DNA of 64,000 nt. Source: Cellulomonas alba. Lineage in GTDB: Bacteria; Actinomycetota; Actinomycetes; Actinomycetales; Cellulomonadaceae. This document shows positions 18,014 to 26,904 of the stretch, piece after piece. The stretch spans positions 2,335,461 to 2,399,460 of the forward strand of contig NZ_JAUCGQ010000001.1 of the NCBI RefSeq assembly GCF_030362835.1, written 5' to 3'. Position 1 is the stretch's first letter; each line of letters starts with the position of its first letter. Below the pieces are notes generated by a model. That model had not been told where the DNA came from and ran no database searches. It saw nothing but the letters and a program-made list of their open reading frames with translations. The position numbers were made by a program, and so were the translations under genes.

Positions 18014-19357
18014 TCAGGCCGTGACCTCGATGGTCTTCCGGGTCCCCCACGACACGTTGCCGACGGTGGCCATGGCGTACCAGCGCAGCACCCGGAGGAC
18101 GGTCAGGGACCACAGGCCGACGAGCGGGGCCACGGCGACCACGACGAGCCGCTGCGCGGTGGTCTGATCGCTGCGCCGTAGCGACAGGTAGGGGGCAGCG
18201 ACCAGTAGCTGGGCAGCCCCGACGATCACGACGCACGTCACGATCGCGGACGGCCGCAGCAGCGCACCGGACGCGATCACGACGGCGAGCGCCGCGGTGA
18301 CGGCGGCGTACTGCATCCAGCGCACGAGGTGGATCCAGAACGAGAACCGGCTCAGCGGCAGGCGGGCGAAGCGGGTCCGCGATCGCATGAAGGAGCCGCG
18401 CATCCACCGCAGCTGCTGGCGCCGGTGGCCGTCGAACGTCGTGGGCATGTGCGAGAACGCGAACGCGCTGGTCTGGTGCACCGTGCGACCCCGCTGCTGG
18501 GCGTACAGGGTGAGCAGGCTGTCGTCGGAGGTGTGCACGGGGCGCCCGAAGAGCGTCTCTCCGAGGTAGTCCTCGACGTTGTCCCACAGGACCGCAGCGC
18601 GGTAGACGGCGAGCGGCCCGGAGTTCACCAGGACGGAGCCCATCCGCGACAGCGCCGCGCGGTCGACGAACTGCATCGACACGAACCAGACCTCCTGCAT
18701 CCGAGTGAGCAGGTTCGTGCGGTAGTTGGTGACGAGGATGGTGCCGGCCACCGACTGCACCTGCGGGTCCGCCAGAGGCTGGAGCACCTCCTCGATCGCG
18801 CGGGCGTCGAGCTGGGTGTCGGAGTCGATGGTCAGGTAGAGCTCGGCGTCCGGGAAGGCGCGGGCAGCGCTGACCTGGGCGTGGCGCTTGCCGCCGTTGG
18901 CGGTGCGCTGCCACGACACCTGGACGCCGGCCGCGCGCGCGTGGGCGAGGAACCGGTCACGCACGCCCGCGTACTCACCGGTCGTCGACCCGTCGTCGAC
19001 GACCGAGACCGCCGCCGGCAGGTGCGTCTGGCGCAGCAGCGACCGCAGGCTGGCCTCGAGGATGGCGTCGTCCTCGTTGTACGCCGGCACGAGCACGACG
19101 ACCTTCGCTCGGGCGAGCTCGGCGGCGGCCGCCGGCGTCGCGCGGTACGGGCGATCGACGGCCGCGGAGACGAGCTGCCAGACCAGCAGGCCGATGCCAC
19201 CGAGATACGCCCAGAGGACCGGGTGACCACCGGCGACCGCAGCCACGAGCCGGAACGTCGCCCACGCGACCGCGATCCCCGCCCCGGCCATCAGCACCCA
19301 TCCCGTGCTGCCTGGCCGACGACGAGCGCTCAGTGGCTCAGGGACTGGACGGGACAT
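18014..19357 (-). CDS. processive GT2 glycosyltransferase, hyaluronan/chitin synthase-like
   Basis: A 447-residue membrane glycosyltransferase. Two N-terminal membrane segments (about residues 18–40 and 48–66) precede a GT-A domain with VLVPAYNEDD (89–98), a DDGS motif, NGGKRHA at 154–160, the UDP/metal motif DSD at 178–180, acceptor motif SGPLAVYR and the processive signature QLRWMRG. At least three C-terminal membrane segments follow. SGPL-YR and Q--RW are characteristic of hyaluronan synthase-like enzymes, which polymerise and export beta-linked sugars from UDP-sugars. The nucleotide-sugar dehydrogenase encoded divergently could supply a uronic acid donor. The polymer identity (hyaluronan, heparosan-like, chitin-like) cannot be settled here. 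Confidence 0.85.
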   Translation of the reverse strand: MSRPVPEPLSARRRPGSTGWVLMAGAGIAVAWATFRLVAAVAGGHPVLWAYLGGIGLLVWQLVSAAVDRPYRATPAAAAELARAKVVVLVPAYNEDDAILEASLRSLLRQTHLPAAVSVVDDGSTTGEYAGVRDRFLAHARAAGVQVSWQRTANGGKRHAQVSAARAFPDAELYLTIDSDTQLDARAIEEVLQPLADPQVQSVAGTILVTNYRTNLLTRMQEVWFVSMQFVDRAALSRMGSVLVNSGPLAVYRAAVLWDNVEDYLGETLFGRPVHTSDDSLLTLYAQQRGRTVHQTSAFAFSHMPTTFDGHRRQQLRWMRGSFMRSRTRFARLPLSRFSFWIHLVRWMQYAAVTAALAVVIASGALLRPSAIVTCVVIVGAAQLLVAAPYLSLRRSDQTTAQRLVVVAVAPLVGLWSLTVLRVLRWYAMATVGNVSWGTRKTIEVTA

Positions 19358-19405
19358 GACGGCCTCCTGGGGCGGGGATCGACGGGTGCGGGCGGGGTGC
19401 TGTTC

Positions 19406-19579
19406 TCAGCGGGTCGCGCGGCGGCGGTGGGCGAGCCTCAGCGCGAGGGCGCCGAGACCGATGGACGCGGCGCCGGCGACCAGGATCCAGACGGCGCTGG
19501 CTCCGGTGGACGCGAGGACAGCGACCGTCGGGCCGCTCGCGAGGGCGGCCGAGAAGACCGTGGGTTCCCCGTCACTCAT
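19406..19579 (-). CDS. 57-residue protein with LAxTG sortase-like tail
   Basis: A small gene with a near-perfect Shine-Dalgarno (AAGGAGG, seven bases before the ATG). The 57-residue product reads as a short polar start (MSDGEPTVF), a LASTG motif near residue 23, one hydrophobic segment and a terminal RLAHRRRATR. That order of motif, membrane helix and positive tail is the layout of an actinobacterial sorting signal, yet there is no N-terminal signal peptide and almost no cargo. The gene lies 48 bases upstream of the hyaluronan-synthase-like gene in the same direction, so the pair probably forms an operon. It may be a small membrane partner of the synthase. I know of no described family. Confidence 0.72.
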   Translation of the reverse strand: MSDGEPTVFSAALASGPTVAVLASTGASAVWILVAGAASIGLGALALRLAHRRRATR

Positions 19580-19598
19580 GGTGGTGCCTCCTTGTCAT

Positions 19599-19610
19599 TC
19601 GGTATACCGA
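19599..19610. promoter_or_regulatory. 12-bp palindrome TCGGTATACCGA, putative operator
   Basis: A perfect 12-base palindrome lies 20 bases upstream of the 57-residue gene. Its core TATACC can serve as the -10 box of the operon on the minus strand. A second copy matching 10 of 12 bases lies at 19674–19685, next to the divergent dehydrogenase. Two copies flanking a shared promoter region suggest a regulator that controls both directions; the regulator is unknown. Confidence 0.5.
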
Positions 19611-19640
19611 CGCCACCCAGCATCGCGAACAACACGCCCG

Positions 19641-19656
19641 GAAAGTCAGGACTTTC
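19641..19656. promoter_or_regulatory. inverted repeat GAAAGTC-AG-GACTTTC
   Basis: A perfect seven-base inverted repeat with a two-base centre lies midway between the divergent 57-residue gene and the dehydrogenase gene, in the most AT-rich part of this stretch. It is a candidate binding site for a dimeric regulator, distinct in sequence from the TCGGTATACCGA sites around it. Confidence 0.4.
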
Positions 19657-19673
19657 GGCTCAATCTGCTCTCA

Positions 19674-19685
19674 TCGGTATGCCCA
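19674..19685. promoter_or_regulatory. second, imperfect copy of the TCGGTATACCGA palindrome
   Basis: The sequence TCGGTATGCCCA matches the perfect palindrome at 19599–19610 at 10 of 12 positions. It sits about 47 bases upstream of the dehydrogenase ATG and overlaps a possible -10 (TATGCC or CATAAC). Confidence 0.4.
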
Positions 19686-19731
19686 TAACGTGGTGGTTGT
19701 CGTCATGAACCGCCTACCGAAAGGCCGCAAG

Positions 19732-21045
19732 ATGTCCGCCGCAACGTTCGCCCCCACCGCTCCCGCCGCCGCCTCCCGCACGGCCACCTTCGACGCGGTG
19801 ATCGTCGGTCTCGGTTACGTGGGCCTGCCCCTCGCGCAGGAGGCGTGCCGAGCCGGCATGCGCGTCGGCGGGTTCGACGTCAGCGACCGCGTGGTCGACG
19901 GCCTGCTCGCCGGCCGGTCGCACGTCGACGACCTGTCCGACGCGGACGTCCGCGCGATGGCAGACGCGGGCTTCACGCCCGCGACGGACGTCACCCTGCT
20001 GGCGGACGCTGCGACGATCGTGATCGCCGTCCCCACGCCGCTGGCGACGACGGGGCTGCCCGACCTCGGCCCCGTGCGCGCGGCCGTGCGGACGGTCGCG
20101 GAGAATCTGCGCCCCGGGACGCTCGTGATCCTCGAGTCCACCACGCACCCGGGCACCACCGAGGAGATCGTGGCGCCGATGCTCGAGGAGTTCTCGGGGC
20201 TCCGCGCCGGCCGCGACTTCGCGCTGGCGTTCTCACCCGAGCGCGTCGACCCCGGCAACGGCCGCTTCGGCATCCGCAACACGCCCAAGGTCGTCGGTGG
20301 CCTCGACCAGACGAGCACCGAGCGCGCCGTCGCGTTCTACTCCCGGTTCGTCGAGCGGGTCGTGCCGGTGCGCTCCACCCGCGAGGCGGAGACCGCGAAG
20401 CTGCTCGAGAACACCTATCGGCAGGTCAACATCGCCCTCGTCAACGAGCTCGGGCGCGCGTTCCACGACCTCGGTATCGACGTCTGGGACGTCATCGACG
20501 CCGCCGCGACGAAGCCGTTCGGCTTCCAGGCCTTCCGCCCCGGCGTCGGCGTCGGCGGGCACTGCATCCCGATCGACCCGATGTACCTGGCGCACCACGT
20601 GCGCGAGCAGCTCGGGCGCCCGCTGCGCATCGTCGAGCTCGCCCAGGAGATCAACAACTCCCAGCCCGCGTACGTCGTCGCCCGCGTGAGCGAGCTGCTC
20701 GCCGCCCAGCGGCGCGACCTGGCCGGGGCGCACGTCCACCTGCTCGGCGTCGCCTACAAGCCGAACATCGCCGACGACCGCGAGACCCCCGCCGCGCCGC
20801 TGGCCCGGCTCCTGCTCGACGCCGGGGCGCACGTGACCTGGCACGACCCGCTGGTCGCCGGCTGGGACGTCGACGGTGCGCTGCGCGTGAGCGACGACGA
20901 GCAGGCGGTCGCGGTCGCCACGGCCGACGTCGTGGTGCTCGTGCAGGACCACGACGCGTACGACGTCGACGCCCTCGCGCAGGCGGCGCCGGCGTTCCTC
21001 GACACCAGGGGCGTGGCGACGACGCCGCTCGCCCACCGGCTCTGA
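19732..21045 (+). CDS. nucleotide-sugar 6-dehydrogenase (UDP-HexNAc/UDP-glucose dehydrogenase family)
   Basis: A 437-residue NAD-dependent enzyme that oxidises C6 of a UDP-sugar to a uronic acid. The Rossmann motif GLGYVGLP is at residues 26–33, the central domain has the KLLENTYRQVNIAL helix, and the catalytic Cys278 lies in GVGGHCIPIDP. The form GGHCIPIDP, rather than the GGSCFPKD of classical UDP-glucose dehydrogenase, points to the WecC/WbpA group (UDP-N-acetyl-hexosamine dehydrogenases). The ATG at 19732 is preferred because AAGG lies seven bases before it; in-frame starts also exist at 19690 and 19705. It is divergent from the hyaluronan-synthase-like operon and likely supplies its donor. 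Confidence 0.88.
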   Translation: MSAATFAPTAPAAASRTATFDAVIVGLGYVGLPLAQEACRAGMRVGGFDVSDRVVDGLLAGRSHVDDLSDADVRAMADAGFTPATDVTLLADAATIVIAVPTPLATTGLPDLGPVRAAVRTVAENLRPGTLVILESTTHPGTTEEIVAPMLEEFSGLRAGRDFALAFSPERVDPGNGRFGIRNTPKVVGGLDQTSTERAVAFYSRFVERVVPVRSTREAETAKLLENTYRQVNIALVNELGRAFHDLGIDVWDVIDAAATKPFGFQAFRPGVGVGGHCIPIDPMYLAHHVREQLGRPLRIVELAQEINNSQPAYVVARVSELLAAQRRDLAGAHVHLLGVAYKPNIADDRETPAAPLARLLLDAGAHVTWHDPLVAGWDVDGALRVSDDEQAVAVATADVVVLVQDHDAYDVDALAQAAPAFLDTRGVATTPLAHRL

Positions 21046-21074
21046 GGCCGGCACGGTCGGGCGGCCCGGGCGAC

Positions 21075-23798
21075 TCACACGCCCGCAGCGACCCCCACCG
21101 AGGCAGCCGCCGTCGCCCGCCCCGCGGCGCGACGGCGGCCGACCGCCTTCCCCGCCTCGGCCAGCAGGAACACGCCCACCGCGAACAGCGCGCTGAGCCC
21201 CCAGCTCGACCACCCGATCGGCGCGGACTGGAACCACGTGTGCATGAACGGCGCGTACGCGAAGACGAGCTGGAGCACGAGCAGCGCGCCGCACGCGAGC
21301 CAGATGACGCGGTTCCCCCGCAGCACCCGCACGGTCAGGCTCGACGCGTGCAGGAAGCGGCAGGAGAACAGGAACGCCATCTGCCCGAGCGCGAGCATCG
21401 TCACGGCGGAGGTCTGCGCGATGCCGGCCGAGACCCCGTACCCGCGCTCGATCTCGAAGACGGCGAGGGTCGCGCCGCCGATGAGCAGCGACGCCCACAG
21501 CACCTGCGCGAGCGCGCTGCGCGACAGCACGGGCTCGGTCGCGGGGCGTGGCGCTCGCGTCATGAGCCCGTGCTCGGCCGGCTCGTAGGCGAGAGCGAGC
21601 GAGAGCGTGACGGCGGTGACGAGGTTGACCCAGAGGATCTGCACCGGCGCGAGCGGCAGCGTCAGCCCGGCGAGCACCGCCACGAGGATGACGAGCGACT
21701 GGGCACCGTTGGTCGGCAGCAGGAAGACGACGGACTTGCGGATGTTGTCGTAGATCCGCCGCCCCTCCTCGACCGCGCGCTCGATGGTGGCGAAGTTGTC
21801 GTCCGCGAGGACGATCTCGGCGGCCTCCTTGGTCGCCTCCGTGCCCTTGATGCCCATCGCGACGCCGACGTCCGCGCGGGTCAGCGCGGGCGCGTCGTTC
21901 ACGCCGTCGCCCGTCATCGCGACGACCTGGCCGTGCGCCTGCAGGGCGCGCACGATCCGGAGCTTGTGCTCCGGGCTCGTCCGGGCGTAGACGTGCACGT
22001 CCTGCACGCGCGCCTTGAGCTGCTCGTTCGTCATCGCCTCGAGCTCGGCGCCGGTGAGCACGGCGGCCTCCCCATCGGGCACGATGCCGAGCTCGCGCGC
22101 GATCGCGACGGCGGTGCCGGCGTGGTCGCCCGTGATCATCGTGACCGCGATGCCCGCGCGGTGGCAGTCGGCGATGGCCGCCGTCGCCTCGGGCCGCGGC
22201 GGGTCGACGATGCCCACGACGCCGAGGAACGCGAGCCCCTCGAGGTCGTCGAGCTCGAGGGTGCCGTCGCCGCGCGCCGGCCCGGGACCCGCCGCCGCCG
22301 CGAGGACGCGCAGGCCCTGGCCGCCGAGCTCGTCGATGACGGCCTCCCACCGGTCGCGGTCCAGTGGCGCGCCGTCGCGCTCCTGCGTGCAGCGGTCGAG
22401 CAACCGGTCGGGCGCCCCGACGAGGTGCGTGACGAGGCCCTCGGGACCGCGGTCGAGCGACGCCGAGAACTTGTTCGACGACTCGAACGGCACCTGTGCG
22501 ACGCGCGCCGCGTCGCGGTCGTCGTCGGCGAACCCGGCCTTGATCGCGAGCACCCGCAGCGCGCCCTCCGTCGGCTGGCCGACCACGTGCCATTCGCCCG
22601 CGGCGTCGGGGGCGACGCGGGCGTCGTTGCAGGCGCCGACGGTCTCGACCAGCTCACGCAGCGCGGGGTGCGCGTCGAGGTCGACGGCCACGCCGTCGGC
22701 GGTCGTCACGGTGCCGGCGGGGTCGTACCCGAGGCCCTCGACCGCGTACCGGCCGTCGGTCGTCACGACCGAGCGGGCCGTCATCTCGTTGCGCGTCAAC
22801 GTGCCGGTCTTGTCCGAGCAGATGGTCGTCACCGACCCGAGCGCCTCCACGGCCGTGAGCTTGCGCGTGATGGCGTTGCGCCGTGCCATCTGCTGCACGC
22901 CGAGCGCGAGCGTGATCGTCACGAGCGCCGGCAACCCCTCGGGCACGCCCGCGACGGCGAACCCGATCGCGGCCGAGACGAGCTCGTCGAGCGGGAACGA
23001 GTGGACCAGCCGGCCGATGACGAGCATCACGGCGGCCATGCCGAGGATCAGCACCGACAGCCGCTTCCCGAGCTGGGCGAGCTGGCGCGTCAGCGGGGTG
23101 TCGAGCGGGCTGACCTCGGCGATGAGGGCCTGGATGCGCCCGATCTCGGTCGCCGCGCCGGTCGCCACGACGACGCCCTCGCCGCGCCCCGCCGCGACGA
23201 GAGTGCCCGAGTAGAGCATCGACGTGCGGTCGCCGAGCCCGGCGTCGGCCGCGACCGGCTCGGTCTGCTTCGTGGCCGCCACGGACTCGCCGGTGAGCGC
23301 CGACTCCTCGACCTCGAGGTTCGTCGCCTCGACGAGCCGCACGTCGGCCGCGACCCGGTCGCCCGAGCGCACCCGCACGCGGTCGCCCGGCACGAGGTCC
23401 TCGGCCGGCACGACCGTCCACTCGCCGTCGCGCCGCACCTGGGCGTCGAGCGAGAGCATCGTCCGCAGGCCGTCGAGCGCGCGCTCCGCCTGGCCCTCCT
23501 GGATGAAGCCGACGAGCGCGTTGATCACGGCGACCGCGAGGATCACGCTGAAGTCGACCCAGTCGCCCATGATCGCCTTGAGCACCGCGGCGGCCAGCAG
23601 GATGTAGATCAGCACGTCGTCGAAGTGGTGCACGAACCGCAGCCATGTCGGGGTCCGCGGCGGGTCGGGCAGGCGGTTCGGCCCGGTGCGGGCGAGCCGC
23701 TCGGCGGCCTCGGGACCCGTCAGGCCCGCCGGCCCGGAGTCCAGGTCGGCGAGGACGAGCGTCGAAGAACGGGCGTACGGGGCTGCCTCCGTGTGCAC
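21075..23798 (-). CDS. P2-type cation-transporting ATPase
   Basis: A 907-residue P-type ATPase with the full domain order: N-terminal cation-ATPase domain, first two membrane helices, actuator domain with the [10 protein letters not shown] motif, helices with [10 protein letters not shown] in TM4, phosphorylation site Asp329 in CSDKTGTLT, nucleotide-binding domain, hinge [11 protein letters not shown], and six C-terminal helices. The PEGLP form of TM4 places it among P2 pumps (calcium, sodium or magnesium-like). Without structural comparison the ion cannot be named. A GTG start is used, as no upstream ATG lies in frame and the family N-terminus begins soon after. It converges with the dehydrogenase gene. 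Confidence 0.93.
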   Translation of the reverse strand: MHTEAAPYARSSTLVLADLDSGPAGLTGPEAAERLARTGPNRLPDPPRTPTWLRFVHHFDDVLIYILLAAAVLKAIMGDWVDFSVILAVAVINALVGFIQEGQAERALDGLRTMLSLDAQVRRDGEWTVVPAEDLVPGDRVRVRSGDRVAADVRLVEATNLEVEESALTGESVAATKQTEPVAADAGLGDRTSMLYSGTLVAAGRGEGVVVATGAATEIGRIQALIAEVSPLDTPLTRQLAQLGKRLSVLILGMAAVMLVIGRLVHSFPLDELVSAAIGFAVAGVPEGLPALVTITLALGVQQMARRNAITRKLTAVEALGSVTTICSDKTGTLTRNEMTARSVVTTDGRYAVEGLGYDPAGTVTTADGVAVDLDAHPALRELVETVGACNDARVAPDAAGEWHVVGQPTEGALRVLAIKAGFADDDRDAARVAQVPFESSNKFSASLDRGPEGLVTHLVGAPDRLLDRCTQERDGAPLDRDRWEAVIDELGGQGLRVLAAAAGPGPARGDGTLELDDLEGLAFLGVVGIVDPPRPEATAAIADCHRAGIAVTMITGDHAGTAVAIARELGIVPDGEAAVLTGAELEAMTNEQLKARVQDVHVYARTSPEHKLRIVRALQAHGQVVAMTGDGVNDAPALTRADVGVAMGIKGTEATKEAAEIVLADDNFATIERAVEEGRRIYDNIRKSVVFLLPTNGAQSLVILVAVLAGLTLPLAPVQILWVNLVTAVTLSLALAYEPAEHGLMTRAPRPATEPVLSRSALAQVLWASLLIGGATLAVFEIERGYGVSAGIAQTSAVTMLALGQMAFLFSCRFLHASSLTVRVLRGNRVIWLACGALLVLQLVFAYAPFMHTWFQSAPIGWSSWGLSALFAVGVFLLAEAGKAVGRRRAAGRATAAASVGVAAGV

Positions 23799-24089
23799 GT
23801 GGCCATCGTGGCACCACGCCGCGCGGCGGCCACCCGAGCCGCGGCCCGCGGCGTGGCGGTGATCTCCGCCACGACCGTGCGCGCTCGCGGACCCCGGACG
23901 TCGGTCCCGACCAGGACCGCCGGCCGCCCGGGACGAAGGTCCCGAGCCGAGCCGTGGTCCATGCATTTGCATATACCGCGCTGATAGACGAGCGGGTGAG
24001 GTCGCCCGGGCCGCGCGATCCCTGCGATGCCGATGCCCTACCTCCGCGCGCTGTGCGCCGCTCGTTCCACCGAGCCCTGGGAGAGGGTC
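23799..24089. other. intergenic region upstream of the first TasA-like gene
   Basis: No gene was found in these 291 bases. They contain the divergent control regions of the P-type ATPase and the TasA-like gene. A notably AT-rich patch near 23961–23976 includes ATGCATTTGCAT, a five-base inverted repeat with a two-base centre, followed by TATA. It is the best candidate for the promoter or operator of the SipW/TasA-like unit. Confidence 0.5.
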
Positions 24090-24623
24090 ATGAAGCTCCG
24101 CAAGTACGCCAAGATCGCCGCCGTCCCGGTCGGCCTGCTCGTGTCCGGTCTGATCGTCGCGCAGACGTCGTCGGCCGCCTTCACGGCGCAGACGCAGACC
24201 GCCGCGAACTCGTGGGCCGCCGGCCAGCTCACGCTGACGAACGACAAGGTCAGCACCGCCGCGTTCGCCGCGACGAACATCGTGCCCGGCCAGTCCGGCA
24301 CCAACACCATCAAGGTCGACTACACGAGCGGCGCCAAGGCGGCCGTCAAGATGTACGCCACCGCGCCCGTGAGCAACGAGCTCGCCACCGCGCTCCAGCT
24401 GACGATCAACGAGGGCGCGACCCAGGTCTTCTCGGGCTCGCTCGCCAGCTTCTCGGCGAAGAACGACTCGGCGTCGGGCGTCGGCACGTGGACCCCGACC
24501 GCCAGCGGCAGCCAGACCTACACCATCAGCTGGACGCTGCCGGGCACGGTGTCGTCCTCGACGATCCAGGGCCAGACGGCCGGCGTCACCTTCGCCTGGG
24601 AGGCGACCAGCCAGGCCTCCTGA
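24090..24623 (+). CDS. TasA/camelysin-like exported protein with SipW-type signal
   Basis: A 177-residue protein that looks like a member of the TasA/CalY family of secreted fibre or matrix proteins. The N-terminus is short and basic (MKLRKYAK), then a hydrophobic stretch ends at about TSSAAFTAQTQTAANSWAAG. Such AxAAFT-type junctions followed by a beta-rich domain are the hallmark of SipW-dependent signal peptides. The remainder is a single beta-sandwich-like domain of about 145 residues rich in Thr, Ser and Ala, without cysteine. GGGAGAGGG precedes the ATG. The peptidase gene that follows, after a hairpin, is the likely processing enzyme. Confidence 0.8.
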   Translation: MKLRKYAKIAAVPVGLLVSGLIVAQTSSAAFTAQTQTAANSWAAGQLTLTNDKVSTAAFAATNIVPGQSGTNTIKVDYTSGAKAAVKMYATAPVSNELATALQLTINEGATQVFSGSLASFSAKNDSASGVGTWTPTASGSQTYTISWTLPGTVSSSTIQGQTAGVTFAWEATSQAS

Positions 24624-24648
24624 TCCATGGCGATCAGCTGACCCTGCG

Positions 24649-24680
24649 ACGCCGCGGCCGGCACCGACCGGTCGCGGCGT
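24649..24680 (+). terminator. hairpin between TasA-like gene and peptidase–LamG gene
   Basis: ACGCCGCG pairs with CGCGGCGT, then a G·T pair and CCGG/CCGG close a six-base loop, giving 13 pairs. It lies 25 bases after the TasA-like stop and 30 bases before the next gene, which points the same way. There is no T-run, so it may attenuate rather than stop transcription. Confidence 0.55.
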
Positions 24681-24710
24681 GGCTCACCGCGCACCGCGAG
24701 GAGGTGACCC

Positions 24711-26135
24711 ATGGACGACGTCACGCACCACGAGCACACGCCGACCGCCGCAGCGGCCGAGCCGCCCGTCGGCGTGCTCACCGACCTCCGTGCGGCCGCC
24801 TCGCGCATGGTCCTCGCGGCCGTCGTCGGCCTGCTGTTCTGGGCCGTCGCCTGCGCGCTCGTGGGCATGAAGGTCACGACGATCCGCTCGGGATCGATGG
24901 AGCCGTCGATCATGACGGGCGACGTCGTGGCCGCGTCGCACCTCGACTTCGCGGACGTCGAGCCCGGTCAGGTCGTGACGGTGCACAACCCCGTCGACGC
25001 GGGCGGCTACCTCACGCACCGCGTGAACGCGGTCGACCCCGAGGGTCGGCTCGTGACGAAGGGCGACGCGAACGCCTCCACCGACTCGACGCACGTGCCC
25101 GCGGGCGACGTATGGCTCGGTCGGCTGCGCGTCCCCTGGGTGGGCTACCCCGTGGTCTGGGCGCGGCACCACGACTGGGTCGCGCTGAGCCTGGCCACGG
25201 TAGGGCTGGCGCTCGTCGTCCGCGGCAGCATCGCGACCCCGATCCTCCGCTCGTTCGGCGACGCCGACGACGGGGACGGGTCCGCGCGGCGGTCGAAACC
25301 GCGGCGCCGTCAGCAAGTCGCGGTGGCCGCGGTCGCCGGCGGCGTGCTGGTCACGCTCGTGGCGCTCCAGGTCAACGGGTCCAGCGCCGCGGCGTTCACG
25401 TCGCAGAGCCGGACGGCCACCAGCACGTGGTCGGCGGCGACCGCGCCGTCGCTGGGCCCGTACGGCAGTGCCGTCATGGCGTCGAAGCCGTATCTGTGGT
25501 TCCGGATGAACGAGCCGGCGTGCACGTTCGTCGACTCGTCTGGCAACGGCAACAACGACTTCCTCGTGGGCACTGCAGACTGCACCGTGGGGGGCGCGCT
25601 CCCCACCCAGGTGCAGAACGACCTGGGTACCGCGTTCCTCGGTACCTCGGCCCTTGCGTCGGACCGCACGTACCCGTCGCTGAACGCCATGACGTTCGAG
25701 GCGTTCGTGCGCTTCACGGACAGTGCGCAGGAGAGCGGGAACAGCACCGTCGCAGAGTTCGTGTCGCCGTCGGGCTGGCGTGACCGCCTGTACATCTCGT
25801 ACAGCAGCGTCGTGTACCAGGCCAGCGCCTCGACGGGCACGAACTACCTGCAGGGCAACGTCCACGGCGACAGCCAGTGGCACTACATGGCCGTGTCGAT
25901 GTCCGGCAGCACTGTCGACATTCGCGTCGACGGCTTCACGTGGCACAGCGACTCTGTGAGCCGCGCCGCGGACTCGATCGGCCGGTTCGTGATCGGAACG
26001 CACAGCCCGCCGTACTCGAACACGCACGCGCTCGGGACCGAGAACTTCAAGGGCGCGATGGACGAGATCGCGCTCTACACGCGGGCGCTCACGCCGGCCG
26101 AGCTGCAGGCGCACTACCAGGCGTCGCTCAAGTAA
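24711..26135 (+). CDS. SipW-like signal peptidase fused to a LamG-like domain
   Basis: A 474-residue fusion. Residues 1–185 form an ER-type signal peptidase: membrane segment about 32–52, catalytic Ser62 in RSGSMEPSIMTGD, His103 in YLTHRVN, conserved Gly-Asp (118–119) in VTKGDANAS and a second membrane segment about 156–172. The Ser/His pair replaces the Ser/Lys of ordinary bacterial type I peptidases. After a basic linker (RRSKPRRRQQ) a third hydrophobic stretch ends in SSAAAFTSQSRTATSTW, closely resembling the cleavage region of the TasA-like neighbour. The final 220 residues look like a concanavalin/LamG domain (MTFEAFVRF, YMAVSMSGSTVDIRVDG, GAMDEIALYTRALTPAEL). The protein thus seems to carry its own substrate. 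It ends seven bases before the convergent regulator gene. Confidence 0.82.
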   Translation: MDDVTHHEHTPTAAAAEPPVGVLTDLRAAASRMVLAAVVGLLFWAVACALVGMKVTTIRSGSMEPSIMTGDVVAASHLDFADVEPGQVVTVHNPVDAGGYLTHRVNAVDPEGRLVTKGDANASTDSTHVPAGDVWLGRLRVPWVGYPVVWARHHDWVALSLATVGLALVVRGSIATPILRSFGDADDGDGSARRSKPRRRQQVAVAAVAGGVLVTLVALQVNGSSAAAFTSQSRTATSTWSAATAPSLGPYGSAVMASKPYLWFRMNEPACTFVDSSGNGNNDFLVGTADCTVGGALPTQVQNDLGTAFLGTSALASDRTYPSLNAMTFEAFVRFTDSAQESGNSTVAEFVSPSGWRDRLYISYSSVVYQASASTGTNYLQGNVHGDSQWHYMAVSMSGSTVDIRVDGFTWHSDSVSRAADSIGRFVIGTHSPPYSNTHALGTENFKGAMDEIALYTRALTPAELQAHYQASLK

Positions 26136-26142
26136 CGCCGCG

Positions 26143-26814
26143 TCAGACCGCCGGCCCGGTCTCCTCGAGGAGCCTGAGCGCCGCGGAGACCCGCGGGTTG
26201 CGCGACGGGTCGGCGTCGATGCCGAGGGTCGCGTACAACGCGTTGACGTGGTTCTGCACCGACTTCTCGGTGATGCCGAGCTTGTGGCCGATGCCCGCGT
26301 TGGACAGGCCCGACGCGAGCAGGCGCAGCACCTCGTACTGCCGGTCGGTCAGTCGCGAGACCGCCGAGCCGGCGCGCGGCGTCACGCGGGCCAGGAGCTC
26401 CGGGTCGAGCACGGTCTCGCCGACGGCGGCCGCCCGCACGGCCGCGACGAGCACCTCCTCGCTCGTCGACGACGTCTTCGACAGGTACCCCCACCCGGCG
26501 GCGACGTCCCGCGGCAGGTCGAGCAGCAGGTCCATCGCGTCGTGCGCCGACAGCAGCAGCACGCCGAGACGGGGCTGGCTGCGCCGGAGCGTGACGCCGA
26601 GCGCGATGCCGTTGCCGTCCGGCAGGTCGATGTCGAGCACCGCGACGTCCGCGAACCCGGGCCGCAGGACGCGCGCCGCCTCGCCCGCCGTGGCGACCGC
26701 GGCCACGACGTCGATGCCGGGTGTCTCGCCCAGGGTCCGCTGCAGCATCGATCGGAACAGCGGCTGGTCCTCGACCACGGCGACGCGGACCGGCGGGGGA
26801 GTCGTCGAGCTCAT
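26143..26814 (-). CDS. NarL/LuxR-type response regulator
   Basis: A 223-residue response regulator. The receiver has the acidic pair E15/D16 in VVEDQP, probable phosphoacceptor Asp61 in VLDIDLPDGNG and a lysine in YLSKTSS. The C-terminal LuxR helix-turn-helix reads RLTDRQYEVLRLLASGLSNAGIGHKLGITEKSV. Its partner kinase is encoded divergently, 90 bases away. Upstream of the ATG a GATACT hexamer sits seven bases away without a clear Shine-Dalgarno, so the transcript may be leaderless. It lies between two SipW/TasA-like units, making those genes its most plausible targets. Confidence 0.9.
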   Translation of the reverse strand: MSSTTPPPVRVAVVEDQPLFRSMLQRTLGETPGIDVVAAVATAGEAARVLRPGFADVAVLDIDLPDGNGIALGVTLRRSQPRLGVLLLSAHDAMDLLLDLPRDVAAGWGYLSKTSSTSEEVLVAAVRAAAVGETVLDPELLARVTPRAGSAVSRLTDRQYEVLRLLASGLSNAGIGHKLGITEKSVQNHVNALYATLGIDADPSRNPRVSAALRLLEETGPAV

Positions 26815-26904
26815 CGGTGTCAGTATCGTCACCGGCGGGCGCGTGGCGAGCAGAACGCGCCGAGGCGGGCAGCGTCGCCCGCCGCGCACGGACGGACAGG
26901 ACGG

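Noticed and set aside
19845..23984. Very long open frame on the plus strand across the dehydrogenase and opposite the P-type ATPase
   Set aside because: GC-rich DNA leaves alternate frames open. Its translation is almost all Arg, Ala, Gly and Pro with no domain, and it overlaps two genes with clear motifs.
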